A stretch of 64,000 bases of DNA, from assembly GCA_963808965.1 (NCBI GenBank), contig CAWEHU010000026.1:62001-126000 (forward strand), in the 5' to 3' direction. The DNA comes from CAWEHU01 sp963808965. GTDB taxonomy: Bacteria > Pseudomonadota > Alphaproteobacteria > Acetobacterales > Acetobacteraceae. The notes under the pieces were generated by a model. It made no database searches. It saw nothing but the letters and a program-made list of their open reading frames with translations, and was not told where the DNA came from. The position numbers and the translations under genes are program-made. Within the stretch, counting starts at the first letter, position 1; each line of letters begins with the position of its first letter. Positions 41,546 to 51,196 of this stretch are shown here, one piece after another.

Positions 41546-42940
41546 TAGAAATTCAATTAGGGGTTAAGCGTTCGGATCGGTCTGGTCGGGCGCCATTGAT
41601 GTCACCAGGTCGACCGTCTGTGGCAGGACGAGATGAGCGACGACGGTTCTGGGTGGCGATCGCGGCAGGGACGACGAGTGAGGATGCTGCGATCAAGGTC
41701 GGTGTGTCGCAGGCGGTAGGAACACGATGGTTCAGAGAGGCCGGCGGCATGCCACCATCGATGGTTGGACAATCGGCGAAGCCGCTCACCGGCCGGTATC
41801 TTTGTTGCCGAGCGGGAGGAGATCGCGCTCCTTCGCGTGCAGGGCCACTCCGTGCAGGAGGTCGCCCGCCGGCTCGGGCGAGCAGCGTCGACGATCTCCC
41901 GGGAGTTGCGGCGCAATGCTGCCACCCGGAGCGGTGGCCTGGAGTATCGCGCACAACGGCGCAATGGCACGCCGAGCGATCCGCTCGCCGTCCAAAGCAG
42001 GCGAAGCTTGCGCTCAATATGGCATTGCGAACTTATGTGGAGGAGCGATTGGCAGGCGTCGTCGTTGCTCCGAGCGGGGCTCTTGTTCCCGGCCCGGCGG
42101 TATCCTGGAAAGGTCGTCGGCATGGGCCAAGGCGGAATTGGCGGTGGGCAAACGCCTGGAGCCCGGAACAGATCGCCCGCCGCCTGCCGGTCGACTTCCC
42201 GGGCAATGAAACCATGCGCATCAGCCATGAAGCCATCTATCAAGCGCTGTTCATTCAAGGTCGAGGTGCGTTGCGCCGCGAGCTGACGGCCTGCTTGCGC
42301 ACCGGGCGAGTGTTGCGGATGCCAAGGGCGCGCACGCGGGGGCGAGGGAAGACCTTCATATCTCCCGAGATCATGATCAGCCAACGTCCGGCGGATGCAG
42401 TCGATCGTGCTGTGCCGGGCCACTGGGAAGGTGACCATCCTGGGTCTTGGCAGTTCCGCAATTGGCACCTTGGTGGAACGTATGACGCGCTTCACCCTGC
42501 TGCTGCACCTGCTGCGCATGACAGGCCATGAATACGAGGCTCGCGTGAAGAATGGACCGCACTCGCCGGACATGGTGCGGAGGCGGTGCGCGACGCCATC
42601 ACGCGCACGATCATCGACCTGCCTGAGCAACTTCGTCGGTCGCTGACGTGGGATCAAGGAGCTGAGATGGCCCAGCACGCACGCCTGAAGATCGACGCGG
42701 GCGTACAGGTCTACTTCTGCGATCCCCACAGCCCGTGGCAGCGCGGTACCAACGAGAACACCAACGGGCTGCTGCGCCAGTATTTCCCGAAAGGCACCGA
42801 TCTCAGCGTGTACAGTGCCGAGGAGATTGCCGCTGTGGCGGCTGCCCTCAACGCGCGGCCCCGCAAGACCCTCGATTGGAAAACACCGGCAGAGGCGTTT
42901 GATCAGTTGGTGATCTGCCGGCGGTGAATTGGACAGCGGC
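41546..42940 (+). mobile_element. IS30-family element, decayed
   Basis: Inserted in the M20 dipeptidase gene. It holds one IS30-type transposase gene in several frames. The left edge is where dipeptidase homology stops (~41545); the right edge is near the transposase stop, where IS3 sequence begins. I could not define convincing terminal inverted repeats or a target duplication by eye. Confidence 0.7.
41596..42927 (+). pseudogene. IS30 family transposase, multiple frameshifts
   Basis: Pieces in two alternating frames assemble one transposase. First is PGRPSVAGRDERRRFW, then the helix-turn-helix EREEIALLRVQGHSVQEVAR with RLGRAASTISRELRRNA. Next are WSPEQIARRLPVDFPGN and ISHEAIYQALFIQGRGALRR. 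The DDE core follows: VPGHWEGD, LVERMTRFTLLLHL, then PHSPWQRGTNENTNGLLRQY and YFPKGTDLSVYSAEEI. Frame changes near 41805, 41955, 42435 and 42560 make it non-functional as read. About 443 residues if repaired, normal for IS30. Confidence 0.88.
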
Positions 42941-43490
42941 GTCACGGTGCGCGCCGACAACGGACCGTAATACATCGCCGGCCACTTGATTTGCCAGATT
43001 GCCCACCGGGCATGGGGCTCAGTCACGCTTTCCCACACCAGCCCGAGGCGAACGGAGTTTGCGAGCGGTTTTTCCGCACCTTGAAGGAGCAGGCGGAGCT
43101 TCGGCCCGAATTTTTCGCACCGCCGCCGAAGTCAGAGCGGCAGTGAGCGAGTTTCGTCACACGCTCACATCTGCTGGCGCCTCGCTCGGCTCGGCTTCCG
43201 CAGGCCCAACGACTACCGGGCGCGACACTCCGCTCCATCAAACCTGCTCATGGCAGCATGGCGATCCTGATGTTCGACTGGAAAGCACCGATCCTGCCGT
43301 CCCGACCTGGGTTATGCCAGGCAAGCGCGCGCAGGGGAGGTCAAGCAAGGCCGCAGGCCTCCGCGCCAGCGGCTCGTGCTTGACCGAACCGAGCACGCTG
43401 GCATTCTCGTTCCAGTCGGGAACATTACTTAAATTGCTGTCCGAAACCTCTGCCGAGTGTGGCAGAACAGTTTGACCAGTTGGTTCTGTT
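42941..43490 (+). mobile_element. IS3-family transposase remnant
   Basis: The C-terminal part of an IS3 OrfB integrase in broken frames: VTVRADNGP with an in-frame stop, then QPEANGVCERFFRTLKEQAE, then EVRAAVSEFRH and LARLGFRRPNDYRAR. Its 5' part is missing at the IS30 boundary, so IS30 probably landed in or beside an older IS3 copy. The rest up to 43490 has no recognisable gene. This explains the gene-free stretch before the dipeptidase N-terminal half. Confidence 0.75.
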
Positions 43491-43513
43491 GGATCAACAA
43501 AGACCGTGTGCGA

Positions 43514-44149
43514 CAGCATGCCGCGCAGCCGAGTGGTGATCGCCGGGGTGTCGACATCCCACATGCCGGTGTCACTGATGAGCGCCAGATCGGACCGGAG
43601 CTGGTCTTTCGCCTGATGCAGAAACGGCTCCAGATTGACGCTGCCGATCTCCTCCTCGCCCTCGATCAGCACCGTGACCCGGGCGGGAGCGCCACCGTAT
43701 GCGGCGTGCCAGGCACGCAGCGCCTCGACGAACATCATCACCTGGCCTTTGTCGTCCACGGCTCCCCGCGCGACGATGCGTTCGCCGTGCGGGCCTTGGA
43801 CAAACTGCGGCTCGAAGGGCGGGCTGGTCCAGAGATCGAGCGGCTCGGGGGGCTGCACGTCGTAATGGCCGTAGAACAGCACATGCGGTCCGCGGTAGTC
43901 GGCCGGGCCGGGATGATGCGCGAGCACGACGGGTTGCCCGGCGGTCGGACGAAGGGCGGCGGCAAACCCCAGAGCCGCGAGTTGCTCCCGCATCCACTCA
44001 GCGGCCCGCACGCAATCCGCCGCGTGCGCGGGCTGTGCGCTCACGCTCGGAATGCGAAGGAACGCGGCCAGGTTCTCGCGCGATTGTCCGAAGGCTGCGT
44101 CCGCCTGGTTGAGGACGGCGTCGATTTGGGCCTGTGACGGTGCGGGCAT
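43514..44149 (-). pseudogene. M20 dipeptidase, N-terminal half (cut by insertion sequence)
   Basis: From ATG 44149 (GGAGGCGTG just ahead) it reads LNQADAAFGQSRENLAAFLR. The metal-site motifs follow: VLFYGHYDVQP, ARGAVDDKGQVMMFVEALRA and LIEGEEEIGSVNLEPFLHQ. Homology stops after TTRLRGML at ~43514; the frame then runs into insertion-element DNA until 43238. All catalytic residues of the peptidase domain are here, but the dimerisation half is 2 kb away, so the enzyme is almost surely dead. Confidence 0.9.
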
Positions 44150-44359
44150 CACGCCTCCAATCGTTTGGTCAACCCGAGCATGGCATGCGGATCTCAGGTG
44201 TTCCAAGCGGCCCGGATCCGATCTGGGCAGAACTTCATCCCTAGGCGCTGCCCACCGAGCTAGAGGCCCTTTAAGCAAAACCTCACCTTTCGCCATCATT
44301 CGGAGGCGATCGCGATCAGTTTCAGACGGAGGTTTGGGTGCGGAATTGGATGGCTCTCG

Positions 44360-44689
44360 TTGCGCGGGATTTTCGTTGTCACGTTGTCCGGATGTGCTCA
44401 GTCTCCCGAGAGCATCCAACCCGCATATGTGAGTTCCATACCCTATGACGGCTGGACCTGCACCCAGCTAGCGGAAGAAGGCGCACATCTGGATAGCGCT
44501 CTCGCGACCGCGTCAGCCCAGCAGTCGCAAGCACGCTCGAACGATATAGCCGCCGTGATACTTGTTGGTCTTCCCCTTGCTTCCATGTCCGGCGGAAACA
44601 TTGCCCCACAAATTGCCTTGTACAAGGGGCAGCAAGAAGCGGTGCGATTGGCCTCGACACGCAAGAGCTGCACCGGCCCAGTTGGGTGA
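44360..44689 (+). CDS. Small putative lipoprotein
   Basis: About 109 residues from TTG 44360. A lipobox-like segment VVTLSGCAQ comes unusually early. Homology-like features are SSIPYDGWTCTQLAEEGAHL, two alanine-rich helices and a terminal Cys (TRKSC), a layout common in small lipoproteins of proteobacteria. The start is doubtful: ATG at 44350 (MALVA) would give a better signal peptide if one base near 44364 were removed. Function unknown. It follows 200 bases with no gene. Confidence 0.55.
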   Translation: MRGIFVVTLSGCAQSPESIQPAYVSSIPYDGWTCTQLAEEGAHLDSALATASAQQSQARSNDIAAVILVGLPLASMSGGNIAPQIALYKGQQEAVRLASTRKSCTGPVG

Positions 44690-44702
44690 GGGTTGAAGCC
44701 CC

Positions 44703-44957
44703 TCACACCGGCCCGGCTGTGAAGGCATTGAACGTGATCAGCGTGTAGGTGTCCTTGACGCCGGGCAGGGTCTGGATCTTCTCCGTGACGAAGCGACCGA
44801 TATCCTGCCCAGGCTCCAGATAGAACTTGCCGAGCAGGTCGTACTGCCCGGACGTGGAATAGAGCTCGGACATCTGCTCGATCGTGTCCGCCGCCTCCTG
44901 CGCGACCGCGTAGGCCTGTCCCATCTCGCACTTGATCTGAACGAAGATCGCGCGCAT
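44703..44957 (-). CDS. Stand-alone Lrp/AsnC ligand-binding (RAM) domain protein
   Basis: 84 residues from ATG 44957 (AGGGAGGG site). The chain MRAIFVQIKCEMGQAYAVAQ, then TSGQYDLLGKFYLEPGQDIG and LPGVKDTYTLITF, is the RAM/Lrp C-terminal effector fold without a DNA-binding domain. Such proteins form oligomeric rings that bind amino acids. It is divergent from the TPP enzyme gene, with 116 bases between, and could respond to its product. Confidence 0.85.
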   Translation of the reverse strand: MRAIFVQIKCEMGQAYAVAQEAADTIEQMSELYSTSGQYDLLGKFYLEPGQDIGRFVTEKIQTLPGVKDTYTLITFNAFTAGPV

Positions 44958-45073
44958 CCGACCCTCCCTGCTCGGTGCGACCATGCCATGCGCTCCGCCC
45001 GGTGTGGAAGGCGCGGGTGACGGCCCGCATGGGAACGACTATCGTGGCGCGAATGCCTGTAGGGAGGCCGACC

Positions 45074-46849
45074 ATGGAACTCGCTCAGGCGCGCAAAACG
45101 CGCGTCATGCCGCGTCCGGGCGGACGCATTTTGGCCGATGCGCTCGTCGCGCAGGGCATCGATCATGTATTCGCCGTTCCGGGCGAGAGCTATCTCGAGG
45201 TGCTCGACGGGCTGTACGAGCTACGACAGAAGCTCCGACTGGTCACCTGCCGCTTCGAGGCGGGCGCAGTGAACATGGCGGAGGCATACGGCAAGCTCAC
45301 GGGCCGTCCCGCCGCGGCGATGGTCACGCGCGGCCCCGGTGCCTGTCACGGTGCGATCGGCGTGCACGTCGCGATGCAGGACAGCACGCCGATGCTGCTG
45401 TTCGTCGGCCAGATCCCGTTCGAGGAGACGGACCGCGAGAGCTTCCAGGAGGTCGATTATCGGCGGATGTTCGGCCCGCTCGCGAAATGGGTGACGCAGA
45501 TCGATCAGGCCAAGCGCATTCCTGAAATCGTTGCGCATGCTGTCGATGTCGCGACCACGGGCCGACCCGGCCCGGTGGTGATCGCGCTCTCCGAGGAGAT
45601 GCAGAAGGACACGGCGGAAGTGCCCGACCTGCGGCGCGCCCCGGTGTCGGTCGCGCATCCGGATCCGGCGGCGTTGGCGCGGATGCGCGAATTGCTGGCC
45701 CATGCGAAGAAGCCGCTCGCGTTGCTGGGCGGCTCCTGCTGGTCGGCTGAAGGCCGGGCGGCGATACGGAATTTCCTGCTCGGAAACCGCCTGCCGGTCG
45801 CGGTCTCGTTTCGGAGGCAAGGACTGTACGACGGCACCTTGCCCAACTTCGCCGGCGATCTCGGTGTCGGCTCGGATCCGGCGCTGGTCGCGAAGGCGAA
45901 GGAGGCGGATCTCGTGCTCGCCATCGGCACGCGGCTGGGCGAGGCGGTGACGCAGGGTTACACGCTGTTCGATCCCGCGGGCGCGCTACCGATCATCCAC
46001 GTCTATCCCGACCCTGCCGAAATCGGCCGCGTGTTCCGCCCGGCGCTCGGCATCGTCGCGGACCTCAATGCCTTCGCTCTCGCGGCGGCATCGCTCGAGC
46101 CGCTCCCGCCCAACTGGGATGGCTGGACGCAGGAGTTGCGCAGCTTGCGGGAGGCGCAACGGCAAGTGCCCGACTACGCGGGATCGCTGAATCTCGGCCA
46201 GGCCATGCGCGAGCTTGAACCGCTCTTGTCGGCCGACGCGATTCTGACCACGGATGCCGGCAACTTCGCGGGCTGGCCCACGCGCTTCCTGAACCTCTCC
46301 GACGAGCAGCGTTTCCTCGGCCCGACCAATGGTGCCATGGGATACAGCGTGCCGGCCGCGATCGGCGCCAAGATCGCGTTTCCCGAGCGCATGGTCGTGT
46401 GCTTCGTCGGCGACGGCGGGTTCCTGATGACGGGACAGGAGATCGCAACCGCCTTCCATCACGGCGTCGCGCCCATCGTGCTGCTGTTCAACAATCAGAT
46501 GTACGGCACGATCCGCATGTACCAGGAACGGGCCTTTCCCGGCCGCGTCTCGGGAACCGCGCTCACCAATCCCGATTTCGCCAAGTTCATCGAAGCCTTC
46601 GGCGGGCACGGCGAGGTGGTGAGCGAAACGGCCGAGTTCGCGCCTGCTTTCCGCCGCGCCGTCGAGAGCGGCCGACCGGCGGTGATCGAGCTCAGGATGA
46701 ATCCCGATCAGATCACGACGCGCGCCACGATCGCGGAACTCCGGGGCGAGAAGCGCTCCCCGAAGCAGCCTGCGAAGCCCAAGCGAGCGGCCGCGCCGCA
46801 GCATCCCACTGGACACAGAGGTGCGCCGGGGACGCCCGGAAAGCGCTGA
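45074..46849 (+). CDS. Thiamine-diphosphate-dependent enzyme (acetolactate synthase-like)
   Basis: 591 residues from ATG 45074 behind GGGAGG. The N-terminal pyrimidine domain has DHVFAVPGESYLEVLDGLYE, with the cofactor-activating Glu, and MVTRGPGACHGAIGVHVAMQ. The C-terminal domain has the ThDP motif FVGDGGFLMTGQEIATAFHH ending in LLFNNQ. It resembles acetolactate synthase large-subunit paralogues annotated only as TPP-binding. Without a regulatory subunit gene nearby, a catabolic role is as likely as branched-chain synthesis. The C-terminal ~35 residues are Lys/Pro-rich. Confidence 0.88.
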   Translation: MELAQARKTRVMPRPGGRILADALVAQGIDHVFAVPGESYLEVLDGLYELRQKLRLVTCRFEAGAVNMAEAYGKLTGRPAAAMVTRGPGACHGAIGVHVAMQDSTPMLLFVGQIPFEETDRESFQEVDYRRMFGPLAKWVTQIDQAKRIPEIVAHAVDVATTGRPGPVVIALSEEMQKDTAEVPDLRRAPVSVAHPDPAALARMRELLAHAKKPLALLGGSCWSAEGRAAIRNFLLGNRLPVAVSFRRQGLYDGTLPNFAGDLGVGSDPALVAKAKEADLVLAIGTRLGEAVTQGYTLFDPAGALPIIHVYPDPAEIGRVFRPALGIVADLNAFALAAASLEPLPPNWDGWTQELRSLREAQRQVPDYAGSLNLGQAMRELEPLLSADAILTTDAGNFAGWPTRFLNLSDEQRFLGPTNGAMGYSVPAAIGAKIAFPERMVVCFVGDGGFLMTGQEIATAFHHGVAPIVLLFNNQMYGTIRMYQERAFPGRVSGTALTNPDFAKFIEAFGGHGEVVSETAEFAPAFRRAVESGRPAVIELRMNPDQITTRATIAELRGEKRSPKQPAKPKRAAAPQHPTGHRGAPGTPGKR

Positions 46850-46856
46850 CGAACGC

Positions 46857-48269
46857 TCAGCGTCCGGTCAGAATGCGGTCGACGAGCTGGCGCACGGTCG
46901 GGATGAAGCCGTTCTTGTAGAACGGGTCCATGCCGAAGCGGAAACCGTTATGGCCGCTGAACATCAGGTTGCGCTCGACCGTCTGCGGATCGTCGCTCTC
47001 ATGCGCGATGTGCTGGAGCGTCTTCTGGATGCAGAAGCTCCGCGGATCCGCCTTCTTGCCCGTGCTGTGGTCGGGATCGTGCTGACTCCAGTTGGAAAAA
47101 CGGCACTGGCTCAAGCATCCCATGCAAGCGATCTGGTCGGCGACGATCTCCCGCGCTTTCTGGGGCGTCACGAAGATCAGCGTGCTGTCCGGCGTACGCA
47201 TTGCTTCGGTGAAGCCCTGCGCCTCCCAGGCCCGAACGTGATCCCGGTCGGCGGGCGTGAGATAGACGGGCCGCTTGCGCGGGCCGACGCCATATTCGGC
47301 GACGTGCTCGCCGATCGGCTCGGCGACATAGGCGACCTGACGCTCGTTGCGCTCGCGCAGCTCACGAATAAAGCCGTTGTTCACCGCCGAGGAATAGAAA
47401 CCGGTCGGGCTGAAATGGTTGAGGAAAACATCTCCTTCTTTCAGCGTGAGCAGCCGCTGCTTCCAGGCGTCGCCGATGGGGCTCTCCTGGGTCAGCAGCG
47501 GGCGGGTGCCGAACTGGAATGCGATGGGACCGAGCTCGGGGTTGTCGATCCAGTCCTGCCATTCATCCAGCCACCAGACTCCTCCGGCCATGATGATGGG
47601 GGTTTGATCCAGCCCGAATTGACGCATCGTCCGGCGCAGAGCCAGCACACGCGGGAACGGATCTTCCGGCCGGGCCGGGTCCTCGCTGTTGGAGAGCCCG
47701 TTATGGCCGCCGGCCAGCCACGGATCCTCGTAGACCACGCCCCCGAGCAGGGCGGCCGCCTTGGAATAGGCGCGCTTCCATAAGGCGTTGAACGCCCGTG
47801 CGGAGGAGATGATCGGGTAGTAATAGACGTTGAACTTCGCCGCGATGTCCGAAAGACGGTAGGGCATCCCCGCGCCGCAGGTCAGGCCGTGGATCAGGCC
47901 TTTCGCCTGTTCGAGCACCTCGGTGATGATCCGCTCGGCCGCGCCCATCTCCCAAAGGATGTTGGCGTGGATGCGCCCGCTTCCGCCGGAAAGCTCATAA
48001 GCCTGACGCGCTTGGGTCAGCGCGCCACGCACGGCATAGGCCACCAGCTCCTCGTGCCGCTCCCGCCGGGTGCGGCCGTGATAGACCTGCTCGACGCGCC
48101 TGCCCTGCTCGTCGTAGCTGTCGGCGTTCACGGCGCTGAACGTGCCGATCCCGCCCGTGGCGGCCCAGTTGCCGGAAGAGATGCCGTTGGACACGGAGAC
48201 GCCCTTGCCGCCCTCGACCAGCGGCAGGACGTCCATCCCTCCCATGCGGATGGCATTGATCGCCTTCAT
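46857..48269 (-). CDS. Nitronate monooxygenase-like flavin oxidoreductase
   Basis: 470 residues. TIM-barrel NPD/FabK-type enzyme: GGKGVSVSNGISSGNWAATG near the N-terminus, LIHGLTCGAGMPYRLSD and TPIIMAGGVWWLDEWQDWID followed by PIAFQFGTRPLLTQESP for FMN binding. A C-terminal IACMGCLSQCRFSNW segment has a Cys cluster unlike classical nitronate monooxygenase and may hold metal. Substrate is uncertain. It is convergent with the TPP gene with only seven bases between stops. Confidence 0.85.
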   Translation of the reverse strand: MKAINAIRMGGMDVLPLVEGGKGVSVSNGISSGNWAATGGIGTFSAVNADSYDEQGRRVEQVYHGRTRRERHEELVAYAVRGALTQARQAYELSGGSGRIHANILWEMGAAERIITEVLEQAKGLIHGLTCGAGMPYRLSDIAAKFNVYYYPIISSARAFNALWKRAYSKAAALLGGVVYEDPWLAGGHNGLSNSEDPARPEDPFPRVLALRRTMRQFGLDQTPIIMAGGVWWLDEWQDWIDNPELGPIAFQFGTRPLLTQESPIGDAWKQRLLTLKEGDVFLNHFSPTGFYSSAVNNGFIRELRERNERQVAYVAEPIGEHVAEYGVGPRKRPVYLTPADRDHVRAWEAQGFTEAMRTPDSTLIFVTPQKAREIVADQIACMGCLSQCRFSNWSQHDPDHSTGKKADPRSFCIQKTLQHIAHESDDPQTVERNLMFSGHNGFRFGMDPFYKNGFIPTVRQLVDRILTGR

Positions 48270-48384
48270 GCCCTATTTCCTCCCCCCGGGCGCGCGATGT
48301 CCAGAGCGTTACGACCCCCGTTCGCCCGTGCAAAATCTTCCGCCATCGGGCAGGTCGCAGCCACCTCTTTCGATGGAGGCGGGC

Positions 48385-50572
48385 CTACTGGCCCGCCACC
48401 GGTTGTTCCGCCGGCTCGCGTGGGTCCCGCTCCCGGCGGTCGCCCCGCCCAGGCTTCGCGCCCACCTTGTCCGTGATGTCCTCGCCGGTGGCCTGGTCCA
48501 CGACGCGCATCGACAGCTTCACCTTGCCCCGCTCGTCGAAGCCGATCACCTTCACCCGCACCGGGTCGCCGACGTTCACGACGTCGGTGGTCTTCGCGAC
48601 CCGCCCTTGTTGCAGCTCGCTGATATGCACGAGCCCGTCGCGGGAGCCGAGGAAGTTCACGAACGCACCGAAATCGGCGGTCTTCACGACCTTGCCGTGG
48701 TAGATCACGCCGATCTCGGGCTCGGCCACGATGCCGCGGATCCAGTCGATCGCCGACTGCGCCTGCGCCACGTCGGTCGCGGCGATTTTAATCGTGCCGT
48801 CGTCCTCGATGTCGATCTTGCAGCCGGTCTGTTCGACGATCTCGCGAATCACCTTACCGCCCGTGCCGATCACCTCACGGATCTTCTCCTTCGGCACATT
48901 GATGACCGTGATGCGCGGAGCGGTGGCGGCCACGTCGGACCGTGCGCCGGTGATGGCGCGGGCCATCTCGCCGAGGATATGCATGCGCCCGTCGCGCGCC
49001 TGATCGAGCGCAATCCGCATGATCTCCGGCGTGATCGAAGTGATCTTGATGTCCATTTGCAGGCTGGTGACGCCCTGCTCGGTACCGGCGACCTTGAAGT
49101 CCATGTCGCCGAGATGATCCTCATCGCCCAGAATATCGGATAGCACGGCGAAGCCGCGGGCCTCCTTGATCAATCCCATCGCGATACCCGCGACCGGTCG
49201 CTTCAGCGGCACCCCCGCGTCCATCAGCGCAAGACTTGAGCCGCAGACCGTCGCCATCGAAGAGGAACCGTTGCTCTCCGTGATTTCGCTGACGATGCGA
49301 AGCGTGTACGGGAACTTCTCCTTCTCCGGCAGCAGCGGATGGATGGCGCGCCAGGCGAGCTTGCCGTGGCCGATTTCGCGCCGTCCCGGGCTGCCCATGC
49401 GCCCTGCCTCGCCGACCGAGTAGGGCGGGAAATTGTAGTGCAGCATGAAGTGCTCGCGGTACTCGCCCTCGAGCGCGTCGATGATCTGCTCATCCTGCCC
49501 GGTGCCGAGCGTGGCGACGGCGAGAGCCTGCGTTTCACCGCGTGTGAATAGCGCGCTGCCATGTGCGCGTGGCAGCACGCCAACCTCGGCGGCGATCGGG
49601 CGAACGGTCTTGGTGTCGCGGCCGTCTATGCGGCGGCCGGTATCCAGGATCGCGTTGCGGACGATGTCGGCTTCGAGATCCTTGAACAGGCTCTTGGCCT
49701 TCTCGGCATCCAGGCCTTCCGCTGCGAGGGAGGCGGCAACCTCCTTCTTCGCCGCCTCGATCTTCTCGTGCCGCGCCTGTTTGTCGCTCTCGTTGTACGC
49801 TTCGGTCAGCGCCGTACGGGCGAGCGCGTCCACGCGGGCGGCAAGCGTCTGAGCATCGGCGCTCGGCTCCGGCAGGGTCCACGGGTCCTTCGCCGCGCGC
49901 TCCGCGAGCTCGATGATGGCCTGGATCACCGGCTGGAAGTTTTGGTGTCCGAACGTCACCGCCCCGAGCATCACGTCTTCCGGAAGCTCGCGTGCCTCGC
50001 TCTCGACCATGAGCACGCCCTCTGCGGTGCCCGCGACAACGAGGTCCAGCGCGGTGTTCTCGAGCTGCGCGGCGGTGGGGTTCAGCACGTATTGTCCGTT
50101 GCTGTAGCCAATTCGCGCGGCCGCCGACCGGGCCAAAAAACGGAATGCCCGAGAGCGTGAGGGCGGCGGAGCAGCCGACCATCGCCACGATATCCGGATC
50201 ATTCTCGAGGTCATGGCTCAGCACGGTCGCGATGACCTGGACCTCGTTGCGGAAGCCCGCTGGAAACAGCGGACGGATGGGGCGGTCGATCAGGCGCGAG
50301 ACCAGAACCTCGTTCTCCGAGGGTCGCCCTTCACGCTTGAAGAACCCACCCGGAATCTTGCCGGCGGCGAAGGCCTTCTCCTGATAGTTGACTGTGAGCG
50401 GAAAGAAGTCCTGGCCGGGTTTTGCGGTTTTCGCACCCACGGCGGTGCAGAGCACGATCGTGTCGCCGTAGCGGGCCAGCACAGCGCCATCGGCCTGGCG
50501 GGCGATTTTACCCGTCTCTAGGATCAGCTTGCGGCCGCCCCAATCGAGCTCCTTGCGGAAGTAATTGAACAT
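48385..50572 (-). CDS. pnp: Polyribonucleotide nucleotidyltransferase (PNPase), frameshifted
   Basis: From ATG 50572 (MFNYFRKELDWGGRKLILET) the first RNase PH domain runs to LSGIPFFGPV. An extra base near 50123 shifts the frame; homology resumes ARIGYSNGQYVLNPTAAQLE and continues to 48385. The second RNase PH core (AHGSALFTRGETQALAVATL), KH domain (VPKEKIREVIGTGGKVIREI) and S1 domain (IYHGKVVKTADFGAFVNFLG) are intact. About 728 residues if repaired. PNPase degrades RNA 3' to 5' within the degradosome. As it is a core gene, a sequence error is the likely cause. Confidence 0.93.
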
Positions 50573-50884
50573 GCAGTCTTTGGTCCTTCGGGATACGCTC
50601 CCGGGCGGGCGGCAATTCCGGCGATCCGTTCCTGTCCGGTGGAATACGGCGTCTCGGGCTACATGAAGAAGGCCGCGCACGCGGGCGCAGCCTAGCCATG
50701 TAGCCGGAAACGCCGTCGACGGCCCCACGCGGCGAGGGTTGCCGGATCGGCGGTCTGTGTCGTTCCGCCGCGGGTCGCGGCACTCGGGGCGTTGCCCCGG
50801 GGGTTTCCCCGCGCCACCATGACGCGAGGGTGAGCCGGCTGTCATATGGGGACAGGGCGCCGGCAAAACCATGGAGGCGTTCGG
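50573..50884. other. rpsO-pnp intergenic region (312 bp)
   Basis: No coding sequence supported. It contains the long hairpin at 50646-50716 and, nearer rpsO, a GC-rich stretch. On the minus strand it forms the 5' leader of pnp downstream of rpsO, the place where PNPase controls its own mRNA in other proteobacteria. Confidence 0.6.
50646..50716 (-). promoter_or_regulatory. Long stem-loop in the pnp leader (candidate RNase III/PNPase autoregulation site)
   Basis: Outer arms ACGGCGT and ACGCCGT, then GGCTACATG and CATGTAGCC, pair perfectly around a 4-nt internal loop. Inner bases AAGGC/GCCTA and GCG-rich stretches extend the stem. The 71-nt structure stands about 75 bases upstream of the pnp start. 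In E. coli, RNase III cuts such a stem in the pnp leader so that PNPase represses itself; the same role here is inference. Confidence 0.6.
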
Positions 50885-51154
50885 TCAGCGGCGGAGATTT
50901 AACCGGCCGATCAGCGCCTCGTAGCGGGCGCTGTCCTTCGCCTTGAGATAGTCGAGCAGACGGCGACGCCGGCCGACCAGCATCAGGAGCCCGCGGCGGC
51001 TATGAAAATCCTTGGCGTGCGTCTTGAGGTGTTCGGTCAGGTTGCCGATCCGTTCGGAAAGCAGCGCGACCTGCACCTCCGCGCTGCCCGTATCGCCCGG
51101 CTTGTTGGCGTAGTCGGAAACGAGCGCCGTGCGGCGCTCCGCGGTGATCGACAT
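50885..51154 (-). CDS. rpsO: 30S ribosomal protein S15
   Basis: 89 residues, full length. MSITAERRTALVSDYANKPG, LLSERIGNLTEHLKTHAKDF and the closing SRRGLLMLVGRRRRLLDYLK are the S15 signature. S15 binds 16S rRNA early in small-subunit assembly. The truB-rpsO-pnp order is conserved across bacteria. Confidence 0.98.
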   Translation of the reverse strand: MSITAERRTALVSDYANKPGDTGSAEVQVALLSERIGNLTEHLKTHAKDFHSRRGLLMLVGRRRRLLDYLKAKDSARYEALIGRLNLRR

Positions 51155-51196
51155 CGGATTTCTCCTGAGAGGGGTTGAGCGGCGCGCCCGGAGTTG

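Noticed and set aside
41546..42940. Terminal inverted repeats and target-site duplication of the IS30 element
   Set aside because: AATTCA-like bases appear at both ends but I could not align a convincing inverted repeat by eye, so no exact ends are claimed.
49535..50872. Separate 445-codon gene upstream of pnp
   Set aside because: It is the N-terminal part of pnp followed by out-of-frame reading; its 5' extension beyond 50572 has no homology.
51000..51196. Extended TruB C-terminus overlapping rpsO
   Set aside because: Generated by an apparent one-base insertion near 51238; the repaired frame stops at 51197 with a normal TruB ending.
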